NCBI GenBank assembly: GCA_003024785.1
Contig: PUQB01000292.1
Coordinates: 231,361-295,360, forward strand
Direction of reading: 5' to 3'
Length of the DNA: 64,000 bases
DNA from: Selaginella tamariscina
Taxonomy: Eukaryota > Streptophyta > Lycopodiopsida > Selaginellales > Selaginellaceae
The notes beneath the pieces were generated by a model. That model was not told where the DNA came from. It did no database searches and was given only the letters and a program-made list of their open reading frames with translations. Positions 11,598 through 21,885 of this stretch are shown here, in pieces (position 1 is the first letter of the stretch; each line of letters opens with the position of its first letter). The position numbers and the translations under genes were made by a program.

Positions 11598-12945
11598 TTT
11601 TGGTAGATAGGGTTTACTGTTTCCATTGCGGCTAGGGTTCTTTCAATCTTAGATCTGTTTCCACTGCGGTAGATCCAGAGGGTTTCTTCAATCTCAGATC
11701 TCAGAGTTACGGTTTCCACTGCGGCGCCATCCATTTCGACTCGATTCGTGCAGCGCCCAAGTATAACAATGGAGATTTCTGTGCCGATTTAGATTCTCGG
11801 CACCATCCTGCTCAGCCGGCGGCCACAAGGTATGTGTAATTTCTGTATTTTATGATTTGCTGCTCAAAGTATTTCTTTTTCCAGAGATATAGGGTCTTCT
11901 TATTTGTGCCGACTGAGAGCAACGGCACCATCCTGGTTCAGTCGGCAAACACAAGGTATCGTCGATTTATTTATTTTTTTCCTTGCGGCTCAAGTATACG
12001 TGTCACAATGTTTTTTTTTCAGAGTTAATGGGTCTTTCCATTTGTGCCGACTGAGAGTGACGCACCATCCTGGTTCAGTCGGCAAAAACAAGGTATTTTC
12101 GATTTGTTTTTTTTTGCTTTCTGGCTCAAGTATTCGTATCACAAGGTTTTTTTTTTCAGAGTTAATGGGTCTTCCCATTTGTGCCGACTGAGAGTGACGG
12201 CACCATCCTAGTTCAGTCGGCAGCCACAAGGTATGTTCGATATATTTATTTTTTGCTTTCTGGATCATGTATTCGTATCACATTGTTTTTTTTCAGAGTT
12301 AATGTGTCTTCTTTGTGCCGACTGAGAGTGACGGCACCATCCTTCTTCAGTCGGCAGCCACAAGGTATTTTGATTTTTATATTTTTGCTTTGCGGCTCAA
12401 GTATCGTATAACAATGTTTTTTTTTTCAGAGTTAATGTGTCTTCCATTTGTGCCGACTGAGAGTGACGGCACCATCCTTCTTCAGTCGGCAGCCACAAGG
12501 TATTTTGAATTTGTTTATATTTTGCTTTGCGGCTCAAGTATCCGTATAACAATGTTTTTTTTCAGAGTTATAGTGTCTTCCCATTTGTGCCGACTGAGAG
12601 TGACGGCACCATCCTTCTTCAGTCGGCAGCCACAAGGTATTTTGAATTAGTTTTTTTTTCTTTGCGTCTCAAGTATTTCTTTTAAAACAGTTAATGGGTC
12701 TTCCCATTTGTGCCGTCTGAGAGGGACGGCACCATCCTATCTCAGTCGGCACCATTATCTCTTCAGTGCCGTCTGACAGAGTCGGCACAAACTATCTCAG
12801 TCGGCAGGATTTGTTCTTCTACATCTCTCTGCCGACTGAGAGGGTCGGCACCATCTAGCTTGAGTCGGCAGCCACAAGGTTAGTCATCTTTGTTTGTTTT
12901 TTTATTTTGTCTCCTCATCAATTGACTTGTGTGTTTGCTTTCCAG
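11598..12945 (+). promoter_or_regulatory. 5' leader of tandem hairpin mini-exons (left arm)
   Basis: Repeats of about 136 bp each hold a 68-71 nt potential exon: 11885-11955, 12023-12092, 12160-12230, 12297-12364, 12430-12499 and 12566-12636. Each is preceded by a poly-T/CAG acceptor and followed by CACAAG|GTAT. A longer last one is 12691-12878, and the first donor is at 11830. Each exon carries the inverted repeat TGCCGACTGA...TCAGTCGGCA. The final intron (12879-12945) ends at CAG just before ATG 12956. Some units contain a short upstream frame (ATG to the TGA within GACTGA). The splice signals are seen; actual splicing is inferred. Confidence 0.65.
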
Positions 12946-12955
12946 AGTTTACAAA

Positions 12956-15900
12956 ATGGTGAGAGCTTCAAAACGTCTACTAGAGACTGCGCCTGATGAA
13001 GAGCCACGGGAAGAGAAGAGGATATCGAAGCAGAAGCGAGGCAAGAGAGGAGAACCATCTAATGTAGCAAAGGAGGATCCTCCAGTGACTCAGTCTGGAG
13101 TAGTAGCAGTTGAGCAAGAACAGCCTCCACCAACAATCACAGATTTCCCGGAGAGCTCGTCGCAGTTGCCTCCTTCATCCGCTGAGGTTGCAGTCCTGAA
13201 CGAGCAAGTGCAGATGACAGAGGCAGCTGAAGCTAGCGAGGACGACTTGGAGGAGGCAGTCAGCAAAAAGAGAGGCCGCGGGAAAGCTGATTCAAAAGGC
13301 AAGAAGGCGAAGAGCGATAAGGAGCCGAAGGAGTTATACAGCATACCGGCGAGCCTGCATTTGGAGAGCTCAGCAAACCTGCTCGACAAAATTACTATCA
13401 AGGGACTTGGTGATCCTCCTGATGTGCCCATCTGCAGAATACATTCCAACGAGGTGGTTCGACGAGTGAACCCAGGGGACTTGGACAGGCTGGTGTCATC
13501 GTTGAAGAAGGCTGGTTATCTACGCAACACGGCCTTGTTCATTCTGTCCATCGGAGATCGACTCACTGCTGAGGAGCTATCGGAGCTGTCGAAGGACACG
13601 ATTCAGTACGAGCAGCACCGGTCTTTCGAGCAAGCTCTTCTCAGCCGGAGTACAAACAGTGGGCTTCAAGGCTCTCAAACAGGAAGTTTAGCTGCTGGGA
13701 CGGGAACCATAGGCTACAGGCTTTGCAGAAGCTGTACCGAGAGGATGCAGAGGACAACCAGCGATGGGCTATTCGCGTTCGATCGAGTTTCATCTCCACG
13801 GAGAACCTCGACATTCTTCAACTGGTTTCGATGTTCCAATCGATTAACATGTGAGTATTTTCTTTTCTTTTTGTTAAGAGTTTAGACTTACAGTTTCGTT
13901 GAACAGATCTTCAGCAACATCTGTGGAAACAACGCTACCACATATTCTCCTCGCTGTAAAGGCGGTCTGCACTAGTACAGAAGGAACTCAGAAAATCCTC
14001 GAGTCACTCACGGAGGTTGATCGTCTTGAGGTGCGGAAGTGGAAGGAGAGTTCAGCAGGAAAGACGGCTTGGCATCCTCTTCCGAACCTGATCTGCGCAA
14101 AGATCCTTTTCAAGGTAACCTCCGATTTAATTTATAGGAAAAATTTTTAACTTATTCTATGTGCAGAACGAGATCGACGATGATCTCGACAGAGCAGTCA
14201 CCAGTGCTAAGGGCAATCACAGGTTGAGGTGAACCTGAAGCAGCTAGTGTACAAGAAGCATGACAAGCGTATGCACAAGTTCCTCTCCATCATAGACCCA
14301 GACTTGGGGGAGGAGTGGTTCCAGAAGGTGACAAACATCTCTCATAAGCAGTGTCGCTGGATGGGCATTGAGAAGCTGTATGCGATGTCAAGGGCGAAGA
14401 TTCCAAACATGCTGCGACTCCGATACCTGAACAAGCTCACCCGTCTCGAATCCAAGGCAGAACAACAGACACTTGGGCTACCGGGCATGCAGGACAAAGA
14501 GTGGATCAAGTGGTTCACCTTGGACTTATATTGGAAGGCTGTGCGCGAGGAAGCCATTCAGATCCTTAAGGGGTTGCGAGAGGATGGTGAAGAAGTTGGA
14601 ACGGATGTCGACTTCATGAGCTGGTTTGACGAGATGAGAACTCGGAGCAAGTGCCTGGTCTTTCAGCCCTTCCATGACTGCATACGGTTCACTTATTCGA
14701 TGGAGCCGAATGAGTTTCTGGAGCGTGAGGAATCTGCGCGTCGGATGATATGGAGGTAAGCTTTCAATCCAGCATTGCTACTGTCTGACTTTGTGTTGCA
14801 GGTTCATACTGGCGAAGCAAATGACACCGTCCCATACGATGAAGCTGTGGACAGATCATACAAGCGAGCCTCACATGTGGTCGAAGAGCAGAGGAGCTCT
14901 AACACCGTTCGAACGGGAGCATGTTCCATTCTGGCTCGACTGTCCGTCGCAACAGCCACCAGCTTGGGAGAGCACACTATTCGACATGCACGCCAATGAT
15001 CTACCAGCGATTGTTTGGGAGCCAGAAGAAGTAGAGGCTATCAAGAAGAGCAAGATGAAGAAGACGGTGCGGAAGACAACTACACCTGCAAAGGGATCGG
15101 GAGCGGGACCAAGCTCTTCTACAGCACCTCCGCCGGCATTCGACTTTACAATCAATGAGGTACAGCCACTTGTAGCTAGTTTGGACATCAAGGACGACCT
15201 GATGACCTTCATCCCGACCCTGGCTGCATCCCGTGGATCCTACGACCTAGCTGTGTGCGACATGGAGGAGATGAGCAGGTCTTTCTTCGAGCCGGGTGCT
15301 TCCCAGACAGAGGTGTACACCAAGCTCCGACAACAGGTTGACAGACTACATACGGTTGAGTCACAAACGTTGTTCCAGGAAGTGGTAGGTGAATACGGCT
15401 TCAACCTCATCATCCTCGACTTGCCCAATGAGCTTGTATATGGAGGTGCTAGCATCAACAAGGACATTGTGCAGCTAGATCCGGTGAAGTTTGAGGAGGC
15501 CTTGCAGTTCAGTGGAATGCACTTGGCAGCGAGTGGTTTCATGGTCGTCTTCGCGAGTTCTCCTTCTGTTTCGGCGGTGATTCAGGCGGCTGCAGTAATC
15601 AACTTGGAGGTTGCAGGGACTTACAGCGTCTACCGTGCACGAGGCTGGGGATACCGTGACAAAATTAAGGTAAGCTAGCTATTCAAGTTCAAGTTTAACT
15701 TGGTCTATGTGGCAGGATAACTTGTTAGTTCTCTTGGTGCTGCAAAGCTCTGAGAAGAAGTCGAAGAGGCCAAACCCTCTGGCGTTGACGAACACGATCC
15801 TCGTCGACACTGCCGACCGTTATCAGGAGGCTTGGTAAGGAAGTACTTTGCTATGTTTATCCTAATGGAAGTTTGTGCAGGATTATGATTCAACCGAAGA

Positions 15901-16178
15901 GTGTTCGACTCATGCAGCTTTTGATCGAGCGTCTCAGTAGACCTGGCGACCTAGTCTGGGATATTGGTTCCGGAACCGGGTCATCATTGTTAGCTGCCGT
16001 CGAGCTCGGAAGGAATATTATAGGAACCGAGAAGAGTTTCGAACTCTCTAGGTTGGCAACAAACAAGCTTGCAGAGAACATTAGACCAGAAGAGTTACCT
16101 ACTCAAACACCTCCACGTCCAAGCGTAACTGGTGGTTCGAGAACTGCAGCTTTACTTAAGATGAAGAAGAAACTTTAG
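12956..16178 (+). CDS. ParB-like/DNA methyltransferase-like fusion protein (left arm)
   Basis: Inferred exons are 12956-13850, 13907-14114, 14167-14755, 14802-15669, 15716-15834 and 15881-16178; all introns are short GT-AG and phases agree. The N-terminus is lysine-rich and acidic (MVRASKR...). A ParB-like domain follows: box 1 PDVPICRIHSNEVVRRVNPG (13418-13477) and box 2 CWDGNHRLQALQ (13693-13729, in shifted frame). Then come a helical middle region and a Ser/Pro linker (15060-15140). The methyltransferase-like domain is in beta-group order: the catalytic-motif position reads LIILDLPNE (about 15405) and SAM motif I reads WDIGSGTGSSLLAA...IGTEK (15955-16035). DPPY is replaced by DLPN. One-base losses near 13640 and 14218 break the frame; the right arm is intact at both places. 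ParB plus methylase fusions are typical of phage and bacterial mobile DNA. Confidence 0.75.
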
Positions 16179-16373
16179 CTAATGTATATTGAGTAATAAA
16201 TTAAGCTAATATAAAAAAAAATAAAAAAGAAATACAACAGTTTTAATAGAATTCTTTTTTGCCGACTGAGCCAATACTGCCGACCAGAAAGAATATTCCA
16301 AAATATTCTAGAATATTCTTGAATATTCGAGCCCAGGCCTCCTGGGCCCCAAGCCTCCAAAATGGCGACACTC
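16179..16373 (+). other. Inner end of left arm: 3' UTR, GAATATTC array, palindrome
   Basis: After the stop codon comes an A-rich UTR, then TGCCGACTGAG (the leader-array motif again). A run of GAATATTC units follows (16291-16328), spaced as GAA-nn-TTC-nn-GAA, like a plant heat-shock element. Then come the palindrome AGCCCAGGCCTCCTGGGCCC and the terminal sequence ending GGCGACACTC at 16373. The mirror image is 17153-17347. Confidence 0.7.
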
Positions 16374-17152
16374 AAGTGCTGGCCATTGGAGGAGAATGGG
16401 TTGTTGCAGTCTGCTCTGATGGATATGGACGCAGTAGGAGCTGGAGACTTTGGTTGGTGTGGAATCCCATCAGGAAATCCTTGGCAGGTACGCTGCTGGA
16501 ATGGAACTCACCATCAGCAGTTTCAAAGTCCTTTTGTCAAGAAGCAAGTATGCGTGGGAAGGAGGCATGTGTGTTCTTTTTTGAAGTATACTCAAGCAAT
16601 CACGTAATGTAGCATGTTGGGGCTCCAACACATTTGGGCAGCTAAATTCTATGAATTACCAGGTGCGTGCGTGCGTGCGTGTGCATGTGCGTGTGCGTGG
16701 TGTGCGTGTGCGTGTGTTGATACATATATTCTGGCTCAGGCTGTGGCCATCTCTTGCGGGGATTGGGTCACTTGTGCTATCACTGTTTCTCACGAGTTAA
16801 GGTGCTGGGGCAAAGCAGAAGGACTGGGCGCTGCCGCTCTACATCCTCCAATTTGCCCCGCTAAGCGCAGTTGCTCTTGGGCGAGACGATGTGGATTGTG
16901 TTGTTTTGGAAGATACAGAGTACACACACTGCTGGTGGGGTTCCCTGACGACGAACAACACTGCTGCTTCAGCAGTCAGGGACGTGGCAGTCGTAGGAGG
17001 ATTGCCCTGTGTGGTGGACAGAGAGTGGCACTTGACTTGCTTCAACATGACGTCAAGTGCACATGTTGCACTCCCCTTTGCAGTTGCACAATACACATGG
17101 TTGTCTGCCTCTCGAGATGTCCTCTGTGCACTCTTTAAGGAGGATTTTCTTG
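16374..17152 (+). pseudogene. RCC1/CRINKLY4-like receptor fragment between the arms
   Basis: This unique 779-bp spacer lies between the inverted arms. Plus-strand frames give pieces typical of the RCC1-like repeats of plant CRINKLY4-type receptor kinases: CWGSNTFGQLNSMNYQ (about 16615-16662), then after a GTGCGTGCG-rich insert ISCGDWVTC and LRCWGKAEG (16750-16820), and Cys/Trp-spaced segments up to 17130. Stops and frame changes interrupt it, and no kinase or signal peptide is present. It could be a captured gene fragment or the host gene into which two elements inserted. The RCC1 reading is moderate; the exact family is uncertain. Confidence 0.5.
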
Positions 17153-17347
17153 GAGTGTCGCCATTTTGGAGGCTTGGGGCCCAGGAGGCCTGGGCTCGAA
17201 TATTCAAGAATATTCTAGAATATTTTGGAATATTCTTTCTGGTCGGCAGTATTGGCCTCAGTCGGCAAAAAAGAATTCTATTAAAACTGTTGTATTTCTT
17301 TTTAATTTTTTTTATATTAGCTTAATTTATTACTCAATATACATTAG
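17153..17347 (-). other. Inner end of right arm (mirror of 16179-16373)
   Basis: Starts GAGTGTCGCC, then the GGCCCAGGAGGCCTGGGC palindrome, GAATATTC units at 17198-17243, the CTGGTCGGCAG motif and an A/T-rich 3' UTR ending at the stop codon of the minus-strand gene. It is an almost exact reverse complement of the left inner end. Confidence 0.75.
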
Positions 17348-20300
17348 CTAAAGTTTCTTCTTCATCTTAAGTAAAGCTGCAGTTCTCGAACCACCAGTTA
17401 CGCTTGGACGTGGAGGTGTTTGAGTAGGTAACTCTTCTGGTCTAATGTTCTCTGCAAGCTTGTTTGTTGCCAACCTAGAGAGTTCGAAACTCTTCTCGGT
17501 TCCTATAATATTCCTTCCGAGCTCGACGGCAGCTAACAATGATGACCCGGTTCCGGAACCAATATCCCAGACTAGGTCGCCAGGTCTACTGAGACGCTCG
17601 ATCAAAAGCTGCATGAGTCGAACACTCTTCGGTTGAATCATAATCCTGCACAACTTCCATTAGGATAAACATAGCAAAGCACTTCCTTACCAAGCCTCCT
17701 GATAACGGTCGGCAGTGTCGACGAGGATCGTGTTCGTCAACGCCAGAGGGTTTGGCCTCTTCGACTTCTTCTCAGAGCTTTGCAGCACCAAGAGAACTAA
17801 CAAGTTATCCTGCCACATAGACCAAGTTAAACTTGAACTTGAATAGCTAGCTTACCTTAATTTTGTCACGGTATCCCCAGCCTCGTGCACGGTAGACGCT
17901 GTAAGTCCCTGCAACCTCCAAGTTGATTACTGCAGCCGCCTGAATCACCGCCGAAACAGAAGGAGAACTCGCGAAGACGACCATGAAACCACTCGCTGCC
18001 AAGTGCATTCCACTGAACTGCAAGGCCTCCTCAAACTTCACCGGATCTAGCTGCACAATGTCCTTGTTGATGCTAGCACCTCCATATACAAGCTCATTGG
18101 GCAAGTCGAGGATGATGAGGTTGAAGCCGTATTCACCTACCACTTCCTGGAACAACGTTTGTGACTCAACCGTATGTAGTCTGTCAACCTGTTCTCGGAG
18201 CTTGGTGTACACCTCTGTCTGGGAAGCACCTGGCTCGAAGAAAGACCTGCTCATCTCCTCCATGTCGCACACAGCTAGGTCGTAGGATCCACGGGATGCA
18301 GCCAGGGTCGGGATGAAGGTCATCAGGTCGTCCTTGATGTCCAAACTAGCTACAAGTGGCTGTACCTCATTGATTGTAAAGTCGAATGCCGGCGGAGGTG
18401 CTGTAGAAGAGCTTGGTCCCGCTCCCGATCCCTTTGCAGGTGTAGTTGTCTTCCGCACCGTCTTCTTCATCTTGCTCTTCTTGATAGCCTCTACTTCTTC
18501 TGGCTCCCAAACAATCGCTGGTAGATCATTGGCGTGCATGTCGAATAGTGTGCTCTCCCAAGCTGGTGGCTGTTGCGACGGACAGTCGAGCCAGAATGGA
18601 ACATGCTCCCGTTCGAACGGTGTTAGAGCTCCTCTGCTCTTCGACCACATGTGAGGCTCGCTTGTATGATCTGTCCACAGCTTCATCGTATGGGACGGTG
18701 TCATTTGCTTCGCCAGTATGAACCTGCAACACAAAGTCAGACAGTAGCAATGCTGGATTGAAAGCTTACCTCCATATCATCCGACGCGCAGATTCCTCAC
18801 GCTCCAGAAACTCATTCGGCTCCATCGAATAAGTGAACCGTATGCAGTCATGGAAGGGCTGAAAGACCAGGCACTTGCTCCGATTCTCATCTCGTCAAAC
18901 CAGCTCATGAAGTCGACATCCGTTCCAACTTCTTCACCATCCTCTCGCAACCCCTTAAGGATCTGAATGGCTTCCTCGCGCACAGCCTTCCAATATAAGT
19001 CCAAGGTGAACCACTTGATCCACTCTTTGTCCTGCATGCCCGGTAGCCCAAGTGTCTGTTGTTCTGCCTTGGATTCGAGACGGGTGAGCTTGTTCAGGTA
19101 TCGGAGTCGCAGCATGTTTGGAATCTTCGCCCTTGACATCGCATACAGCTTCTCAATGCCCATCCAGCGACACTGCTTATGAGAGATGTTTGTCACCTTC
19201 TGGAACCACTCCTCCCCCAAGTCTGGGTCTATGATGGAGAGGAACTTGTGCATACGCTTGTCATGCTTCTTGTATACTAGCTGCTTCAGGTTCACCTCAA
19301 CCTGTGGATTGCCCTTAGCACTGGTGACTGCTCTGTCGAGATCATCGTCGATCTCGTTCTGCACATAGAACAAGTTAAAAATTTCTTTCCTATAAATTAA
19401 ATCGGAGGTTACCTTGAAAAGTATCTTTGCGCAGATCAGGTTCGGAAGAGGATGCCAAGCCGTCTTTCCTGATGAACTCTCCTTCCACTTCCGCACCTCA
19501 AGACGATCAACCTCCGTGAGTGACTCGAGGATTTTCTGAGTTCCTTCTGTACTAGTGCAGACCGCCTTTACAGCGAGGAGAATATGTGGTAGCGTTGTTT
19601 CCACAGATGTTGCTGAAGATCTGTTCAACGAAACTGTAAGTCTAAACTCTTAACAAAAAGAAAAGAAAATACTCACATGTTAATCGATTGGAACATCGAA
19701 ACCAGTTGAAGAATGTCGAGGTTCTCCGTGGAGATGAAACTCGATCGAACGCGAATAGCCCATCGCTGGTTGTCCTCTGCATCCTCTCGGTACAGCTTCT
19801 GCAAAGCCTGTAGCCTATGGTTCCCGTCCCAGCAGCTAAACTTCCTGTTTGAGAGCCTTGAAGCCCACTGTTTGTACTCCGGCTGAGTAAGAGCTTGCTC
19901 GAAAGACCGGTGCTGCTCGTACTGAATCGTGTCCTTCGACAGCTCCGATAGCTCCTCAGCAGTGAGTCGATCTCCGATGGACAGAATGAACAAGGCCGTG
20001 TTGCGTAGATAACCAGCCTTCTTCAACGATGACACCAGCCTGTCCAAGTCCCCTGGGTTCACTCGTCGAACCACCTCGTTGGAATGTATTCTGCAGATGG
20101 GCACATCAGGAGGATCACCAAGTCCCTTGATAGTAATTTTGTCGAGCAGGTTTGCTGAGCTCTCCAAATGCAGGCTCGCCGGTATGCTGTATAACTCCTT
20201 CGGCTCCTTATCGCTCTTCGCCTTCTTGCCTTTTGAATCAGCTTTCCCGCGGCCTCTTTTTTGCTGACTGCCTCCTCCAAGTCGTCCTCGCTAGCTTCAG

Positions 20301-20570
20301 CTGCCTCTGTCATCTGCACTTGCTCGTTCAGGACTGCAACCTCAGCGGATGAAGGAGGCAACTGCGACGAGCTCTCCGGGAAATCTGTGATTGTTGGTGG
20401 AGGCTGTTCTTGCTCAACTGCTACTACTCCAGACTGAGTCACTGGAGGATCCTCCTTTGCTACATTAGATGGTTCTCCTCTCTTGCCTCGCTTCTGCTTC
20501 GATATCCTCTTCTCTTCCCGTGGCTCTTCATCAGGCGAGTCTCTAGTAGACGTTTTGAAGCTCTCACCAT
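17348..20570 (-). CDS. ParB-like/DNA methyltransferase-like fusion protein (right arm)
   Basis: Mirror copy of the 12956-16178 gene. Inferred exons are 20570-19677, 19620-19413, 19358-18770, 18723-17856, 17809-17691 and 17645-17348. The ParB region is unbroken from box 1 through CWDGNHRLQALQKL (ending near 19790) and onward, where the left copy is shifted. The methyltransferase-like domain carries LIILDLPNE and WDIGSGTGSS unchanged. This copy instead has one-base losses in the first exon (near 20540 and 20265) and in exon 3 (near 18880), where the left copy is intact. The two copies are thus broken at different places. That fits either independent decay or consensus errors in an originally intact pair. 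Confidence 0.75.
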
Positions 20571-20580
20571 TTTGGGAACT

Positions 20581-21780
20581 CTGGAAAGTAAACACACAAG
20601 TCAATTGATGAGGAGTCAAAATAAAAAAACAAACAAAGATGACTAACCTTGTGGTGCCGACTCAAGCTAGATGCTGCCGACCCTCTCAGTCGGCAGAGAG
20701 ATGTAGAAGAAAAACCTGCCGACTGAGATAGTGTTGCCGACTCTGTCAGACGGCACGAAGAGATAATGGTGCCGACTGAGATAGGATGGTTGCCGTCCTC
20801 TCAGACGGCACAAATGGAAGACCATTAACTGTTTTAAAGAAATACTTGAGACGCAAAGAAAAAAAAAACTAATTCAAAATACCTTGTGGCTGCCGACTGA
20901 GAAGGATGGTGCCATCACTCTCAGTCAGCACAAATGGGAAGACACTATAACTCTGAAAAAAAACATTGTTATACGGATACTTTGAGCCGCAAAGCAAAAT
21001 ATAAACAAATTCAAATACTTGTGGCTGCGACTGAAGAAGGATGGTGCCGTCACTCAGTCGGCACAAATGAGAAGACACATTAACTCTGAAAAAAAAACAA
21101 TGTGATACGATACATGATCCAGAAAGTAAAAAATAAATATATCGAACATACCTTGTGGCTGCCGACTGAACTAGGATGGTGCCGTCACTCTCAGTCGGCA
21201 CAAATGGGAAGACCCATTAACTCTGAAAATAAAAACCTTGTGATACGAATACTTGAGCCAGAAAGCAAAAAAAAACAAATCGAAATACCTTGTTTTTGCC
21301 GACTAAACCAGGATGGTGCCGTCACTCTCAGCGGCACAAATGGAAAGACCCATTAACTCTGAAAAAAAACATTGTGACACGTATACTTGAGCCACAAGGA
21401 AAAAAATAAATAAACGAGATACCTTGTGTTGCCGACTGAACCAGGATGGTGCCGTTGCTCTCAGTCGGCACAAATAAGAAGACCCTATATCTCTGAAAAA
21501 GAAATACTTTGAGCAGCAAATCATAAAAATACAGAAATTACACATACCTTGTGGCCGCCGGCTGAGCAGGATGGTGCCGAGAATCTAAATCGGCACAGAA
21601 ATTCTCCATTGTTATACTTGGGCGCTGCACGAATCGAGTCGAAATGGATGGCGCCGCAGTGGAAACCGTAACTCTGAGATCTGAGATTGAAGAAACCCTC
21701 TGGATCTACCGCAGTGGAAACAGATCTAAGATTGAAAGAACCCTAGCCGCAATGGAAACAGTAAACCCTATCTACCAAAA
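20581..21780 (-). promoter_or_regulatory. 5' leader of tandem hairpin mini-exons (right arm)
   Basis: Mirror image of 11598-12945, with about the same number of roughly 136-bp units. Each has TGCCGACTGA...TCAGTCGGCA inverted repeats bounded by splice-like signals (read on the minus strand). Individual units have lost bases in the hairpin (for example near 20890, 21020 and 21330), so the array is slightly more worn than the left one. The outermost part (21600-21780) carries AGATCT and GCCGCAGTGGAAAC blocks also seen at 11600-11740. Confidence 0.65.
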
Positions 21781-21885
21781 AACCCTAGCCGCAATGAAAT
21801 AGTGAACCCTACGGAAGAAAATGTGACATTAATATTTAGGGTTTATTTTAAAATATGTGAATAATTGGTAACTTCTTCAATCGGC

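Larger units (their letters stand above)
11595..21840. mobile_element. Giant inverted repeat carrying two ParB/methyltransferase-like genes
   Basis: The left arm (11595-16373) and right arm (17153 to about 21780) are near-identical reverse complements of about 4.7 kb each, separated by a 779-bp non-palindromic spacer. Each arm holds, from outside in, a leader with tandem hairpin mini-exons, a six-coding-exon gene, and an inner end with TGCCGACTGAG, GAATATTC repeats and a CCCAGGCCTCCTGGG palindrome, ending CGACACTC. The left arm's outer end is cut by transposon copy A. The right arm runs on for about 60 bp before the gypsy fragment. No transposase is visible inside, so it may be a non-autonomous element or two elements in inverted orientation. 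Confidence 0.8.

Noticed and set aside
12929-13885. The long frame 12929-13885 as one complete protein
   Set aside because: It reads through a donor at 13851 and past a frameshift near 13640; the right arm shows the intended frame.
16614-17138. Cys-rich open frame in the spacer as a secreted peptide gene
   Set aside because: It crosses a GTGCGTGCG simple repeat and mixes frames; the RCC1-like motifs lie in other frames.
11595-21840. Fold-back read artefact as the cause of the giant inverted repeat
   Set aside because: A read artefact should have no unique centre; here a 779-bp non-palindromic spacer and independent differences between the arms argue for a real inverted repeat, although spanning reads would settle it.
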